Shown here: one piece after another, positions 53,622 through 64,000 of the stretch
Layout: each line of letters opens with the position of its first letter
How positions within the stretch are numbered: the first letter of the stretch is position 1
Assembly: GCA_963693285.1 (NCBI GenBank)
Contig: OY848920.1
Coordinates: 1,056,501-1,120,500, forward strand
Reading direction: 5' to 3'
DNA from: Xestospongia muta
Taxonomy: Eukaryota; Porifera; Demospongiae; Haplosclerida; Petrosiidae
DNA length: 64,000 bases
Translations under genes and position numbers: made by a program
Notes under the pieces: generated by a model
Databases searched by the model: none
Seen by the model: the letters and a program-made list of their open reading frames with translations, nothing else
Told to the model about the DNA's origin: nothing

Positions 53622-54176
53622 AACTTAAAGTAGTAGGAATGCCTCAATGACTTAAAGTTGACTATATCAATTGAAATTCAATGGCTTCAGATTACTATTG
53701 ATAGATAAACTTTAACCTATAACAGCAGGTGTAGACATAGTAAATACTTATGAGTGGTTTTTCAAAGACTACAACATCATAGAGTAAACTACAAAAGAGT
53801 ACATTCATATGGAATAAAAGTGTTATATTAGTGCAACTATTAAATTGAAAACAAACATGTCTATATACATTTTATGTATCAATAGACTATTTATGCTAGG
53901 TGTTCCAAACATATATTCTATTTCATAATATATATTATGTCATTTACATGATCGACATCAACTTTGTCTTGTAAATAATTTGTCTGTATTGAAAACACTT
54001 TAATATAATACAATAAACACCAAGAAACAACACATGCTTCTTTATACCGAAATTATTTGTTTTCACTACTACAAAATTTGAGTGCATTTGTAGGTTGTCA
54101 ATGGTAGTAATGAAAGTATATAATTGTAGTATAAACATGTGATAAACCATAGCTGTAGTACGAGCTAAATATCAAA
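53622..54176. promoter_or_regulatory. Third copy of M-P1 upstream region
   Basis: 555 bp between divergent starts, collinear with 46463-47018. Confidence 0.5.
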
Positions 54177-55847
54177 ATGTCTGTCAAACCAATAAGGTCA
54201 TTTGCTAACTATTGTAAGGAAGTGAAAGCAAGAAGACTCAACATTCCAGCCTGTCTACTGGTAATTTATGCTATTGGAGTTGGCCTCAGTATTGAAGTTA
54301 GTGACAATATTATTTTTGGAATGCTGACTAATCCTGAGGAAAAGTCATGCTGGGCACCATTTCCTCAAGTAGGTGGATCTTCATATAGTTACCTTGTACC
54401 AACACTTCAAAATGTTTTCTTATCCTTTCTTTACCCTTTTCTTGGTTGGCTAGCTGACACACAAATTGGTCGTGAGAGAGCTATTCACTTAAGTCTGTGG
54501 TTTTGTTGGTTAGGCACTCTCCTTCAAGTCATCAGTTACTGTATTCAATATGGGACATGTGGACTACCAGTTAATATAGCTAAATATGGAATATCTGGAG
54601 TGGCTTTGTTGTTATTAATGTTTGGAGCAGCAGGATTTTTTTCCAATATACTTGCATATGGAATGGACCAGTTAGTTGATGGTTCTAGTGCACAATTTAG
54701 AGCTTTTATACATTGGGTTGTTTGGGGGCTTTTTGTGGGCTACCTTCTCATTGATTATATAGCAATTATGGATAAAACAATTTATAAGTCAACTTTAACA
54801 CAACTAACAGGACTGGGAGCTTTCATTGGGATAACCATCATTGTGTGTATCAGTATACTTTCTTTAAAAAAGTTTAAAAAGATTGTTGTTTTAAAAAGAA
54901 ACCCTTACAAAATGGTCTATCAAGTTCTTAAGTATGCTTGGAAAACAAAACATGTAGGAAAAAGAAGTGCGTTTACACACTGGGAGAACAAAACACCAAG
55001 TCGTATTGACTTAGGTAAGGAGAAATTTGGTGGACCTTTTACTGAGGAAGAAGTAGAGGATACAAAAACATTTTGGAGAATTGTTGTTGTACTATTGTCA
55101 ACATTTGGTATATTTATACCATCTTACACAGTACTCTTTGATGTTTTATCATACATTAACAAGTTAGATGGAGCTATTACTACATTCAATGGATATGGAT
55201 CATTTGTTCTATGGACAAGTTTCTGTAAAACTATCATAATAATAGTACCTTTACTGGAACTTTTGATCATTCCTCTCTTTCCAAAAATAGAGTATTTTTT
55301 CTTTAATTCATTGAAATGGATAGGGTGTTCCTTTATTCTTTACTTCATTACACTTAGCTCGATGATTGTTATAGATGTAATAAAGAAGACAATTTCTTTT
55401 CTTTACTATATCATACCACTCTCAATGATTGGAATCATTGATATGATCTCTTTCATCAGTAACTTTGAGTTCATATGTAGTCAAGCTCCAGCAAATATGA
55501 ATGGTATGTTAACAGGAGTATTCTGGTTTATACGTGCCTTATATATAAGTGTTGGTGGCATAATGAAAACAATTTTTTTCACAATAGCTATCTTTAATGG
55601 ACCTGGTGAATTGTCTAGTACATTTTGGTCATTGATATTCCAGTTAATCGTTGTAATTATTGGTAGTGTTGTGTTTGTTATAACAGTTTATTGGTATCAG
55701 GGAAGACAGAAAGGAGATAACTATCATGCTCAAACAGTTGTTGAGGAATATTATGAGCGTATGTTAGATAATGCTGATAAAGAAGAGGAGGAACTTATGC
55801 AACACCAAGATTACTACAACTCCATGAGTGATACTATAACTCAATGA
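54177..55847 (+). CDS. POT/PTR (SLC15-like) transporter, group P1
   Basis: 556 residues from the ATG at 54177 (MSVKPIRSFANY). TM1 has SIEVSDNIIFG; GWLADTQIGRERAIHL sits at 90-105; GMDQLVDGSS; the TM6 end is SILSLKKFKKIVVLKRNPYKM; PSRIDLGKEKFGGPF (Phe for Tyr); EDTKTFWRI; a short TM9-TM10 loop; FEFICSQAPANMNGMLTG; tail WYQGRQKGDNYHAQ to MSDTITQ. Intact. It and 61648 are the closest pair among the P1 genes (same RSFANY start and KKFKKI). Confidence 0.88.
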   Translation: MSVKPIRSFANYCKEVKARRLNIPACLLVIYAIGVGLSIEVSDNIIFGMLTNPEEKSCWAPFPQVGGSSYSYLVPTLQNVFLSFLYPFLGWLADTQIGRERAIHLSLWFCWLGTLLQVISYCIQYGTCGLPVNIAKYGISGVALLLLMFGAAGFFSNILAYGMDQLVDGSSAQFRAFIHWVVWGLFVGYLLIDYIAIMDKTIYKSTLTQLTGLGAFIGITIIVCISILSLKKFKKIVVLKRNPYKMVYQVLKYAWKTKHVGKRSAFTHWENKTPSRIDLGKEKFGGPFTEEEVEDTKTFWRIVVVLLSTFGIFIPSYTVLFDVLSYINKLDGAITTFNGYGSFVLWTSFCKTIIIIVPLLELLIIPLFPKIEYFFFNSLKWIGCSFILYFITLSSMIVIDVIKKTISFLYYIIPLSMIGIIDMISFISNFEFICSQAPANMNGMLTGVFWFIRALYISVGGIMKTIFFTIAIFNGPGELSSTFWSLIFQLIVVIIGSVVFVITVYWYQGRQKGDNYHAQTVVEEYYERMLDNADKEEEELMQHQDYYNSMSDTITQ

Positions 55848-56681
55848 GTTATTGACATATGTATTCATGTGTATTGTAGATAGACTAATGGTATCAATGA
55901 CAGTGTTTATTAACAGTTATTAACTGAGTGTTACTTATGCATTCATGCAAAGTCAGTAATGTAAATTCACACTCTGTTGTTTTATCAATTTTATTAAACA
56001 CATAACACTGCAATATCAGGCATATAAATATGGAAGTTCCAAACTCAGAGTACACAGTATAAATATACATACATTAGTACTGTACTTGATGTATATGGTA
56101 ATATATTTTGACTTAGTATTGTTTATTGACTAATTGTAATCTCCTTACTGTATTGTTACCAATGGGTTGTTGTTGTCAGCTTACTCATATCAGAGAAGAC
56201 AGAAGAGAGAAACTATAACACTTAAATAGTTGTTGAGGAATACTATAACACTTGCTAGCTACTATTAATAGGGAAGATGATGTAGTTAAGGAGTCTATCA
56301 GTAGGGTATGTAATTGAATCTGGAGAGAACATTTTAAAATACTAAATGACAAAGCTAAGATTTATAATTATATTTAATAATGTTTCTTTGAATTTATCAG
56401 AAAACAGTTGATGTTGTCAGAACAAATAAGACAAGAATGACATTGTACACACTACAGACCAAATTGTTTCATTGAATGATACATCTAAATTTGTCACCAT
56501 AGTGATATCATTATACAAGTTAGCTTATGAATAAATTGGGCAACGTATAGTGAAGAAACGTACAAAAGTTCAATTTACAAATTTACAAACAATGAAGAAC
56601 ATAAGTAAAGAATGAAACTGAAAGTAAGTAGATGAAAAGATTGCTATTTTATTAATAATGGTGTAACTTACCTAAAAGTTA
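55848..56681. other. P1 3' flank and P2 upstream region
   Basis: Parallels 48691-49520, with the C-terminal relic near 56178-56255. No gene. Confidence 0.55.
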
Positions 56682-58358
56682 ATGTTGCATTTTAGTATAA
56701 TAACATGCGTAAAAATGTTCACTTATTGTAGGGAAGTAAAAGCTAGAAGACTCAACATTCCAGCCTGTCTACTGGTAATTTATGCTATTGGAGTTGGCCT
56801 CAGTAATGAAATTAGTTACAATATTATTTTTGGAATGCTGACCAAACCTGAAGAAAAGTCATGTTGGGCACCATTTCCTGAAGTAGTTGGATCGTCACAT
56901 GGCTACCTTGTACCAACACTTCAAAATATTTTCTTATCCTTTCTTTACCCTTTTCTTGGTTGGCTAGCTGACACACAAATTGGTCGTGAAAGAGCTATTC
57001 ACTTAAGTCTCTGGTTTTGTTGGTTAGGCACTCTCCTTCAAGTCATCAGTTACTGTATTCAATATGGGACATGTGGACTACCAGTTAATATAGCTAAATA
57101 TGGAATATCTGGAGTGGCTTTGTTGTTATTGATGTTTGGAGCAGCAGGATTTTTTTCCAATATACTTGCATGTGGAATGGACCAGTTAGTTGATGGTTCT
57201 AGTGCACAGTTTAGAGCTTTTATACATTGGATTGTTTGGGGGCTTTTTGTGGGCTATCTTCTCCTTGATTATATAGCAATATTAGATAAAACAATTTATA
57301 AGTCAACTTTAACACAATTAACTGGACTGGGAGCTTTCATTGTGATAACCATCATTGTGTGTATGAGTATATTTTTTCATAAAAAGTTTGAAAGGCTTGT
57401 TGTTTTAAAAAGAAACCCTTATAAAATGGTCTATCAAGTTCTTAAGTATGCTTGGAAAACAAAACATGTAGGAAAAAGAAGTGCGTTTACACACTGGGAG
57501 AACAAAACACCAAGTCGTATTGACTTAGGTAAGCAGAAATATGGTGGATGTTTTACTGAGGAAGAAGTAGAGGATACAAAAACATTTTGGAGAATCGTTG
57601 TTGTACTATTGTCCACATTTGGTATATTTATACCATATTATACAGTAATCTTTGATGTTTTATCATACATTAACAAGTTAGATGGAGCTATTACTACACT
57701 TGATGGATACGGATCATTCACTCTATGGACAAGTTTCGGTAAAACTATCATAATAATAGTACCTTTACTGGAACTTTTGATCATTCCTCTCTTTCCAAAA
57801 ATAGAGTATTTTTTCTTTAATCCATTGAAATGGATGGGGTGCTCTTTTCTTTTTCTTTTTATTACACTTAGCTCGATGATTGTAATGGATGTAATAAAGA
57901 AGACAATTTCTTTTCTTTACTATATCATACCACTCTCAATGATTGGAATCATTGATATGATCTCTTTCATCAGTAACTTTGTGTTTATATGTAGTCAAGC
58001 TCCAGCTAATATGAATGGTATGTTAACAGGAGTATTCTGGTTTATACGTGCCTTATATATAAGTGTTGGTGGCATAATGAAAACTATTTTTTTCACGATA
58101 CCTATCTTTAATGGACCTGGTGAATTGTCTAGTACATTTTGGTCATTGATCTTCCAGTTAATTGTTGTAATTATTGGTAGTGTTGTATTTGTAATAACAG
58201 TTTATTGGTATCAGGGAAGACAAAAAGGAGATAACTATCATGCTCAAACAGTTGTTGAGGAATATTATGAGCGCATGTTAGATAGTGTTGATAAAGAAGA
58301 GGAACTTATGCAACACCAAGATTACTACAACTCCATGAGTGATACTATAACTCAATGA
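56682..58358 (+). CDS. POT/PTR (SLC15-like) transporter, group P2, intact
   Basis: 558 residues from the ATG at 56682 (MLHFSIITCVKMFTY); the Met at 56715 (MFTYCREV) would align better with P1 starts and group M, so the true start is uncertain. Motifs: SNEISYNIIFG in TM1, SCWAPFPE, GWLADTQIGRERAIHL, GMDQLVDG preceded by an unusual Cys (LACG), KRNPYKMVYQVLKYAWKTK, PSRIDLGKQKYGGCF, FVFICSQAPANMNGMLTG (Val for the Glu found in FEFICSQ), tail to MSDTITQ. From the TM6 region on it is close to the P1 gene at 50354 (HKKFERLVVL, KYGGCF, LDGYGSFTLW), indicating conversion between P1 and P2. Confidence 0.86.
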   Translation: MLHFSIITCVKMFTYCREVKARRLNIPACLLVIYAIGVGLSNEISYNIIFGMLTKPEEKSCWAPFPEVVGSSHGYLVPTLQNIFLSFLYPFLGWLADTQIGRERAIHLSLWFCWLGTLLQVISYCIQYGTCGLPVNIAKYGISGVALLLLMFGAAGFFSNILACGMDQLVDGSSAQFRAFIHWIVWGLFVGYLLLDYIAILDKTIYKSTLTQLTGLGAFIVITIIVCMSIFFHKKFERLVVLKRNPYKMVYQVLKYAWKTKHVGKRSAFTHWENKTPSRIDLGKQKYGGCFTEEEVEDTKTFWRIVVVLLSTFGIFIPYYTVIFDVLSYINKLDGAITTLDGYGSFTLWTSFGKTIIIIVPLLELLIIPLFPKIEYFFFNPLKWMGCSFLFLFITLSSMIVMDVIKKTISFLYYIIPLSMIGIIDMISFISNFVFICSQAPANMNGMLTGVFWFIRALYISVGGIMKTIFFTIPIFNGPGELSSTFWSLIFQLIVVIIGSVVFVITVYWYQGRQKGDNYHAQTVVEEYYERMLDSVDKEEELMQHQDYYNSMSDTITQ

Positions 58359-59195
58359 GTTATGACATATGTATTCATGTGTATTGTAGATAGACTAATG
58401 CTATCAATGACAGTGTTTATTAACAGTTATTAACTGAGTGTTACTTATGCATTCATGCAAAGTCAGTAATGTAAATTCACACTCTGTTGTTTTATCAATT
58501 ATATTAAACACATAACACTGCAATATCAGGCATATAAATATGGAAGTGCAAAATCCACAGTACACAGTATAAATATACATACATTAGTACTGTACTCGAT
58601 GTATATAGTAATATATTTTGACTTAGTATTTTTTATTGACTAATTGTAATCTCCTTAGTGTATTGTTATCAATGGGTTGTTGTTGTCAGCTTACTCGTAT
58701 CAGAGAAGACAGAAGGAAGAAAACTATAAAACTTAAATAGTTGTTGAGGAATACTATAACACTTGCTAGCTACTATTAATAGGGAAGATGATGTAGTTAA
58801 GGAGTGTTCATGAGTAGGGTATGTAATTGAATCTGGAGAGAACATTTTAAAATACTAAATGACAAAGCTAAGATTTATAATTATATTTAATAATGTTTCT
58901 TTGAATTTATCAGAAAACAGTTGATGTTGTCAGAACAAATAAGACAAGAATGACATTGTACACAATACAGACCAAACTTTTTTCATTGAATGATGCATCT
59001 AAATTTGTCGCCATGGTAATATCATTATACAAGTTAGCTTATGAATTAATTGGGCAATGTATAGTGAAGAAACGTACAAAAGTTCAATTTACAAATTTAC
59101 AAACAATGAAGAACATAAGTAAACAATGAAACTGAAAGTAAGTAGATGAAAAGATTGCTATTTTATTAATAATGGTGTAACTTACCTAAAAGTTA
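58359..59195. other. P2 3' flank and next P2 upstream region
   Basis: Same arrangement as 55848-56681, with the relic near 58688-58760. No gene. Confidence 0.55.
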
Positions 59196-60149
59196 ATGTT
59201 GCACTTTAGTTCAATAATATGCGTAAAAATGTTCACTTATTGTAGGGAAGTAAAAGCTAGAAGACTCAACATTCCAGCCTGTCTACTGGTAATTTATGCT
59301 ATTGGATTTGGCCTCAGTATTGAAATTAGTTACAATATTATTTTTGGAATGCTGACCAAACCTGAAGAAAAGTCATGTTGGGCACCATTTCCTGAAGTAG
59401 TTGGATCTTCACATGGCTACCTTGTACCAACACTTCAAAATATTTTCTTATCCTTTCTTTACCCTTTTCTTGGTTGGCTAGCTGACACAAAGATTGGTCG
59501 TGAAAGAGCTATTCACTTAAGTCTCTGGTTTTGTTGGTTAGGCACTCTCCTTCAAGTCATCAGTTACTGTATTCAATATGGGACATGTGGACTACCAGTT
59601 AATATAGCTAAATATGGAATATCTGGAGTGGCTTTGTTGTTATTGATGTTTGGAGCAGCAGGATTTTTTTCCAATATACTTGCATATGGAATGGACCAGT
59701 TAGTTGATGGTTCTAGTGCACAGTTTAGAGCTTTTATACATTGGGTCGTTTGGGGCTTTTTGTGGGCTATCTACTCATTGATTATATAGCAATATTGGAT
59801 AAAACAATTTATGCTAACAGGAGTATTCTGGTTTATACGTGCCTTATATATAAGTGTTGGTGGCATAATGAAAACTATTTTTTTCACAATACCTATCTTT
59901 AATGGACCTGGTGAATTGTCTAGTACATTTTGGTCATTGATCTTCCAGTTAATTGTTGTAATTATTGGTAGTGTTGTATTTGTTATAACAGTTTATTGGT
60001 ATCAGGGAAGACAAAAAGGAGATAACTATCATGCTCAAACAGTTGTTGAGGAATATTATGAGCGTATGTTAGATAATGCTGATAAAGAAGAGGAATGTAT
60101 GCAACACCAAGATTACTACAACTCCATGAGTGATACTATAACTCAATGA
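59196..60149 (+). pseudogene. Group P2 transporter with internal deletion
   Basis: MLHFSSIICVKMFTY start, clean through GWLADTKIGRERAIHL and GMDQLVDGSS. Loss of one G near 59751-59756 (TTTGGGGC against TTTGGGGGC) then shifts the frame to a stop at 59789. About 720 bp (TM6 to TM10) are deleted near 59811, joining ACAATTTAT to GCTAACAGG, after which the last 110 codons (MLTGVFWFIRALY to TITQ) follow in frame from 59811. Confidence 0.9.
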
Positions 60150-61029
60150 GTTATTGACATATGTATTCATGTGTATTGTAGATAGACTAATGCTATCAAT
60201 GACAGTGTTTATTAACAGTTATTAACTGAGTGTTACTTATGCATTCATGCAAAGTCAGTAATGTAAATTCACACTCTGTTGTTTTATCATTTATATTAAC
60301 ACATAACACTGCAATATCAGGCATATAAATATGGAAGTTCCAAACTCAGAGTACACAGTATAAATATACATACATTCGTACTGTACTTGATGTATATGGT
60401 AATATATTTTGACTTAGTATTGTTTATTGACTAATTGTAATCTCCTTAGTGTATTGTTATCAATGGGTTGTTGCTGTCTTGGGACCAAGCAATCAGAAAC
60501 TGAAAGCTGACATCTAAAGTGATCTTTATGTTGTCCTTTAAATGTGAAACTATTTTTTTAATCACAAAAATAAGGATTGTGGTCTCAATTCTCCAAAAGC
60601 CTTTAGTGCCTTTCGAGCACCTGAGTCAAACCTCTCTTTCATAGTAATACAATAAACTACAAAATCAACATGAGACAAGATTTATTGAAGACAATGGAGA
60701 TAATCCTTGCTTCGTGCAAAGTTGGTAATGTAAATTCATACTCTGTTGTTTTATCAATTATTTTTAACACATAACACTGCAATATCAGGCATATAAATAT
60801 GGAAGTTCCAAACCCACAGTACACAGTATAAATATACATACATTAGTACTGTACTTGATGTATATCGTAATATATTTTGACTTAGTATTGTTTATTGACT
60901 AATTGTAATCTCCTTAGTGTATTGTTATCAATAGGTTGCTGCTATCAGTTTAATCAAATCAGAGAAGACAGAAGGGAGAAAACTATAACACTTAAACAGT
61001 TATTGAGGAATACTATATAGACATGTTAG
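60150..61029. other. P2 3' flank with displaced gene fragment
   Basis: Same structure as 51992-52839: 3' module, the GTPase-like fragment at 60476-60715, a second 3' module, and the C-terminal relic near 60948-61018. No intact gene. Confidence 0.55.
60476..60715 (-). pseudogene. Second copy of the possible GTPase fragment
   Basis: Parallel to 52346-52585. The central frame (ITMKERFDSGARKALKAFGEL) is kept, but a missing base near 60712 breaks the link to the upstream part. Confidence 0.35.
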
Positions 61030-61092
61030 CAACAGTCTAGTAGGAACATTAAGACTCCTTGATTTCAATTCTTTACAGTACAGATCAAACAT
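61030..61092 (-). pseudogene. Group M gene vestige (first 21 codons)
   Basis: Minus strand from the ATG at 61092: MFDLYCKELKSRSLNVPTRLL. It then breaks into the C-terminal P relic. This is the last trace of the M gene in the fourth module. Confidence 0.85.
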
Positions 61093-61647
61093 AACTTAAA
61101 GTAGTAAGAATACCTCAATGACTTAAAGTTGACTATATCAATTGAAATTCAATGGCTTCAGATTACTATTGATAGATAAACTTTAACCTATAACAGCAGG
61201 TGTAGACATAGTAAATACTTATGAGTGGTTTTTCAAAGACTACAACATCATAGAGTAAACTACAAAAGAGTACATTCATATGGAATAAAAGTGTTATATT
61301 AGTGCAATTATTAAATTGAAAACAAACATGTCTATATACATTTTATGTATCAATAGACTATTTATGCTAGGTGTTCCAAACATATATTCTATTTCATAAT
61401 ATATATTATGTCATTTACATGATCGACATCAACTTTGTCTTGTAAATAATTTGTCTGTATTGAAAACACTTTAATATAATACAATAAACACCAAGAAACA
61501 ACACATGCTTCTTTATACCGAAATTATTTGTTTTCACTACTACAAAATTTGAGTGCATTTGTAGGTTGTCAATGGTAGTAATGAAAGTATATAATTGTAG
61601 TATAAACATGTGATAAACCATAGCTGTAGTACGAGCTAAATATCAAA
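61093..61647. promoter_or_regulatory. Fourth copy of M-P1 upstream region
   Basis: Collinear with 53622-54176. The M side no longer has a gene; the P1 side feeds 61648. Confidence 0.5.
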
Positions 61648-63334
61648 ATGTCTGTCAAACCAATAAGGTCATTTGCTAACTATTGTAAGGAAGTGAAAGC
61701 AAGAAGACTCAACATTCCAGCCTGTCTACTGGTAATTTATGCTATTGGAGTTGGCCTCAGTAATGAAATTAGTTACAATATTATTTTTGGAATGCTGACT
61801 AATCCTGAGGAAAAGTCATGCTGGGCACCATTTCCTGAAGTAGGTGGATTCTCATATGGTTACCTTGTACCAACACTTCAAAATATTTTCTTATCCTTTC
61901 TTTACCCTTTCCTTGGTTGGCTAGCTGACACAAAGATTGGTCGTGAGAGAGCTATTCACTTAAGTCTCTGGTTTTGTTGGTTAGGCACTCTCCTTCAAGT
62001 CATCAGTTACTGTATTCAATATGGGACATGTGGACTACCAGTTAATATAGCTAAATATGGAATATCTGGAGTGGCTTTGTTGTTATTAATGTTTGGAGCA
62101 GCAGGATTTTTTTCCAATATACTTGCATATGGAATGGACCAGTTAGTTGATGGTTCTAGTGCACAATTTAGAGCTTTTATACATTGGGTTGTTTGGGGGC
62201 TTTTTGTGGGCTACCTTCTCATTGATTATATAGCAATTATGGATAAAACAATTTATAAGTCAACTTTAACACAACTAACAGGACTGGGAGCTTTCATTGG
62301 GATAACCATCATTGTGTGTATCAGTATACTTTCTTTAAAAAAGTTTAAAAAGATTGTTGTTTTAAAAAGAAACCCTTACAAAATGGTCTATCAAGTTCTT
62401 AAGTATGCTTGGAAAACAAAACATGTAGGAAAAAGAAGTGCGTTTACACACTGGGAGAACAAAACACCAAGTCGCATTGACTTAGGTAAGGAGAAATTTG
62501 GTGGACCTTTTACTGAGGAAGAAGTAGAGGATACAAAAACATTTTGGAGAATTGTTGTTGTACTATTGTCAACATTTGGTATATTTATACCATCTTACAC
62601 AGTAGTCTTTGATGTTTTATCATACATTAACAAGTTAGATGGAGCTATTACTACACTCAATGGATATGGATCATTTGTTCTATGGACAAGTTTCTGTAAA
62701 ACTATCATAATAATAGTACCTTTACTGGAACTTTTGATCATTCCTCTCTTTCCAAAAATAGAGTATTTTTTCTTTAATTCATTGAAATGGATGGGGTGTT
62801 CTTTTCTTTTTCTTTTTCTTTTTTTTTCTTTACATTACACTTAGCTCGATGATTGTAATGGATGTAATAAAGAAGACAATTTCTTTTCTTTACTATATCA
62901 TACCACTCTCAATGATTGGAATCATTGGTATGATCTCTTATATTAGTAGTTTTGAGTTCATATGTAGTCAAGCTCCAGCAAATATGAATGGTATGTTAAC
63001 AGGAGTATTCTGGTTTATTCGTGCCTTATATATAAGTGTTGGTGGCATAATGAAAACTATTTTTTTCACAATACCTATCTTTAATGGACCTGGTGAATTG
63101 TCTAGTACATTTTGGTCATTGATCTTCCAGTTAATTGTTGTAATTATTGGTAGTGTTGTGTTTGTTATAACAGTTTATTGGTATCAGGGAAGACAGAAAG
63201 GAGATAACTATCATGCTCAAACAGTTGTTGAGGAATATTATGAGCGTATGTTAGATAATGCTGATAAAGAAGAGGAGGAACTTATGCCACACCAAGATTA
63301 CTACAACTCCATGAGTGATACTATAACTCAATGA
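61648..63334 (+). pseudogene. Group P1 POT-family transporter, pyrimidine-tract frameshift
   Basis: ATG at 61648 (MSVKPIRSFANY). Clean for about 385 codons, then in TM9 a CTTTTT-rich tract (about 62800-62832) has extra units relative to 55330 and 57850, shifting the frame to a stop at 62844. The remaining frame from 62849 to 63334 is intact, ending MSDTITQ. Otherwise all family motifs are kept. Slippage in the tract is the likely cause; it may be polymorphic. Confidence 0.78.
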
Positions 63335-64000
63335 GTTATTGACATATGTATTCATGTGTATTGTAGATAGACTAATGGTATCAATGACAGTGTTTATTAA
63401 CAGTTATTAACTGAGTGTTACTTATGCATTCATGCAAAGTCAGTAATGTAAATTCACACTCTGTTGTTTTATCAATTATATTAAACACATAACACTGCAA
63501 TATCAGGCATATAAATATGGAAGTTCCAAAATCAGAGTACACAGTATAAATATACATACATTAGTACTGTACTTGATGTATATGGTAATATATTTTGACG
63601 TAGTATTGTTTATTGACTAATTGTAATCTCCTTAGTGTTATCAATAGCTTGTTATTGTCAGCTTACTCGTATCAGAGAAGACAGAAGGGAGAAAACTATA
63701 ACACTTAAATAGTTGTTGAGGAATACTATAACATTTGCTAGCTACTATTAATAGGGAAGATGATGTAGTTAAGGAGTGTTCATGAGTAGGGTATGTAATT
63801 GAATCTGGAGAGAATATTTTAAAATACTAAATGACAAAGCTAAGATTTATAATTATATTTAATAATGTTTCTTTGAATTTATCAGAAAACAGTTGATGTT
63901 GTCAGAACAAATAAGACAAGAATGACATTGTACACACTACAGACCAAACTTTTTTCATTGAATGATGCATCTAAATTTGTCACCATGGTAATATCATTAT
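63335..64000. other. P1 3' flank and upstream region of an off-window P2 gene
   Basis: Parallels 48691-49320 and 58359-59000, including the C-terminal relic near 63659-63735. By comparison a P2 gene should begin about 170-200 bp beyond the window. Confidence 0.6.

Noticed and set aside
53944..54150. 68-residue minus frame in the M-P1 spacer, also at 61415-61621
   Set aside because: Lies in a conserved regulatory spacer; composition is unlike coding DNA, and it is not open in the 46463 and 49793 copies to the same extent.
56700..56740. Splice acceptor-like TTATTGTAGGG near the P2 start, suggesting an intron
   Set aside because: The frame is open through it, and paralogous P1 genes encode the same residues without interruption.

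Overview
The window looks like nuclear DNA of an animal: AT-rich, gene-sparse, with long non-coding gaps, one Ty3/Gypsy LTR retrotransposon of metazoan type, a minisatellite and hairpin elements. A demosponge-like invertebrate is my best guess, but the sequence alone does not fix the species. Almost every gene belongs to one family: intronless genes of about 545-597 codons encoding multi-pass membrane proteins of the POT/PTR (SLC15) family, closest in motif layout to the peptide/histidine transporters SLC15A3/A4. The marks are GWLADxxxGRExAI after TM2, a GLDQL segment after TM4, a TM6-TM7 loop with NPYKM, PSRI and KYGGPF blocks, and EFxxSQAPxNMxGMLTG in the TM10-TM11 region.

Layout. (1) 1-28.2 kb holds two copies of a tandemly duplicated block of about 12.3 kb. 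Copy A is 1 to about 10.6 kb and copy B is about 12.27 to 28.22 kb. Each has the same order: a dead group X gene (minus strand, start MTEQ), a 36-bp minisatellite, an intact group X gene, a hairpin element, a dead group Y gene (plus strand, start MTKY), and a second intact group X gene. In copy B the dead X gene carries a 4.4-kb Ty3/Gypsy element (12698-17120) with identical LTRs; copy A shows the empty site. (2) 28.2-34.1 kb holds group Y genes on the plus strand: a deletion remnant, a frameshifted copy and one intact gene. (3) 34.9-46.5 kb holds five single, intact, more divergent genes on the minus strand. One of them has an N-terminal ERQPLL dileucine signal like those that send SLC15A4 to lysosomes. 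(4) 44.8-64 kb is a second tandem array. The repeated module is group M (minus) head-to-head with P1 (plus) across a ~555-bp shared upstream region, followed by P2 (plus). It occurs four times with progressive decay: M is full, absent, truncated, then a 63-bp vestige.

I count eleven intact transporter genes (3398, 8911, 20982, 26488, 32442, 34910, 37090, 39665, 42479, 44780 and the P genes at 50354, 54177 and 56682 bring the full total to thirteen), and about a dozen broken or partial ones. The picture is birth-and-death evolution: duplication, gene conversion, slippage frameshifts and element insertion. All products would be integral membrane proteins, probably moving peptides, histidine or related solutes across plasma or endolysosomal membranes. 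Substrate is inference. None of them has the canonical ExxERFxYY proton-coupling motif in TM1. No CRISPR array, rRNA or tRNA gene, or bacterial-type operon was seen.
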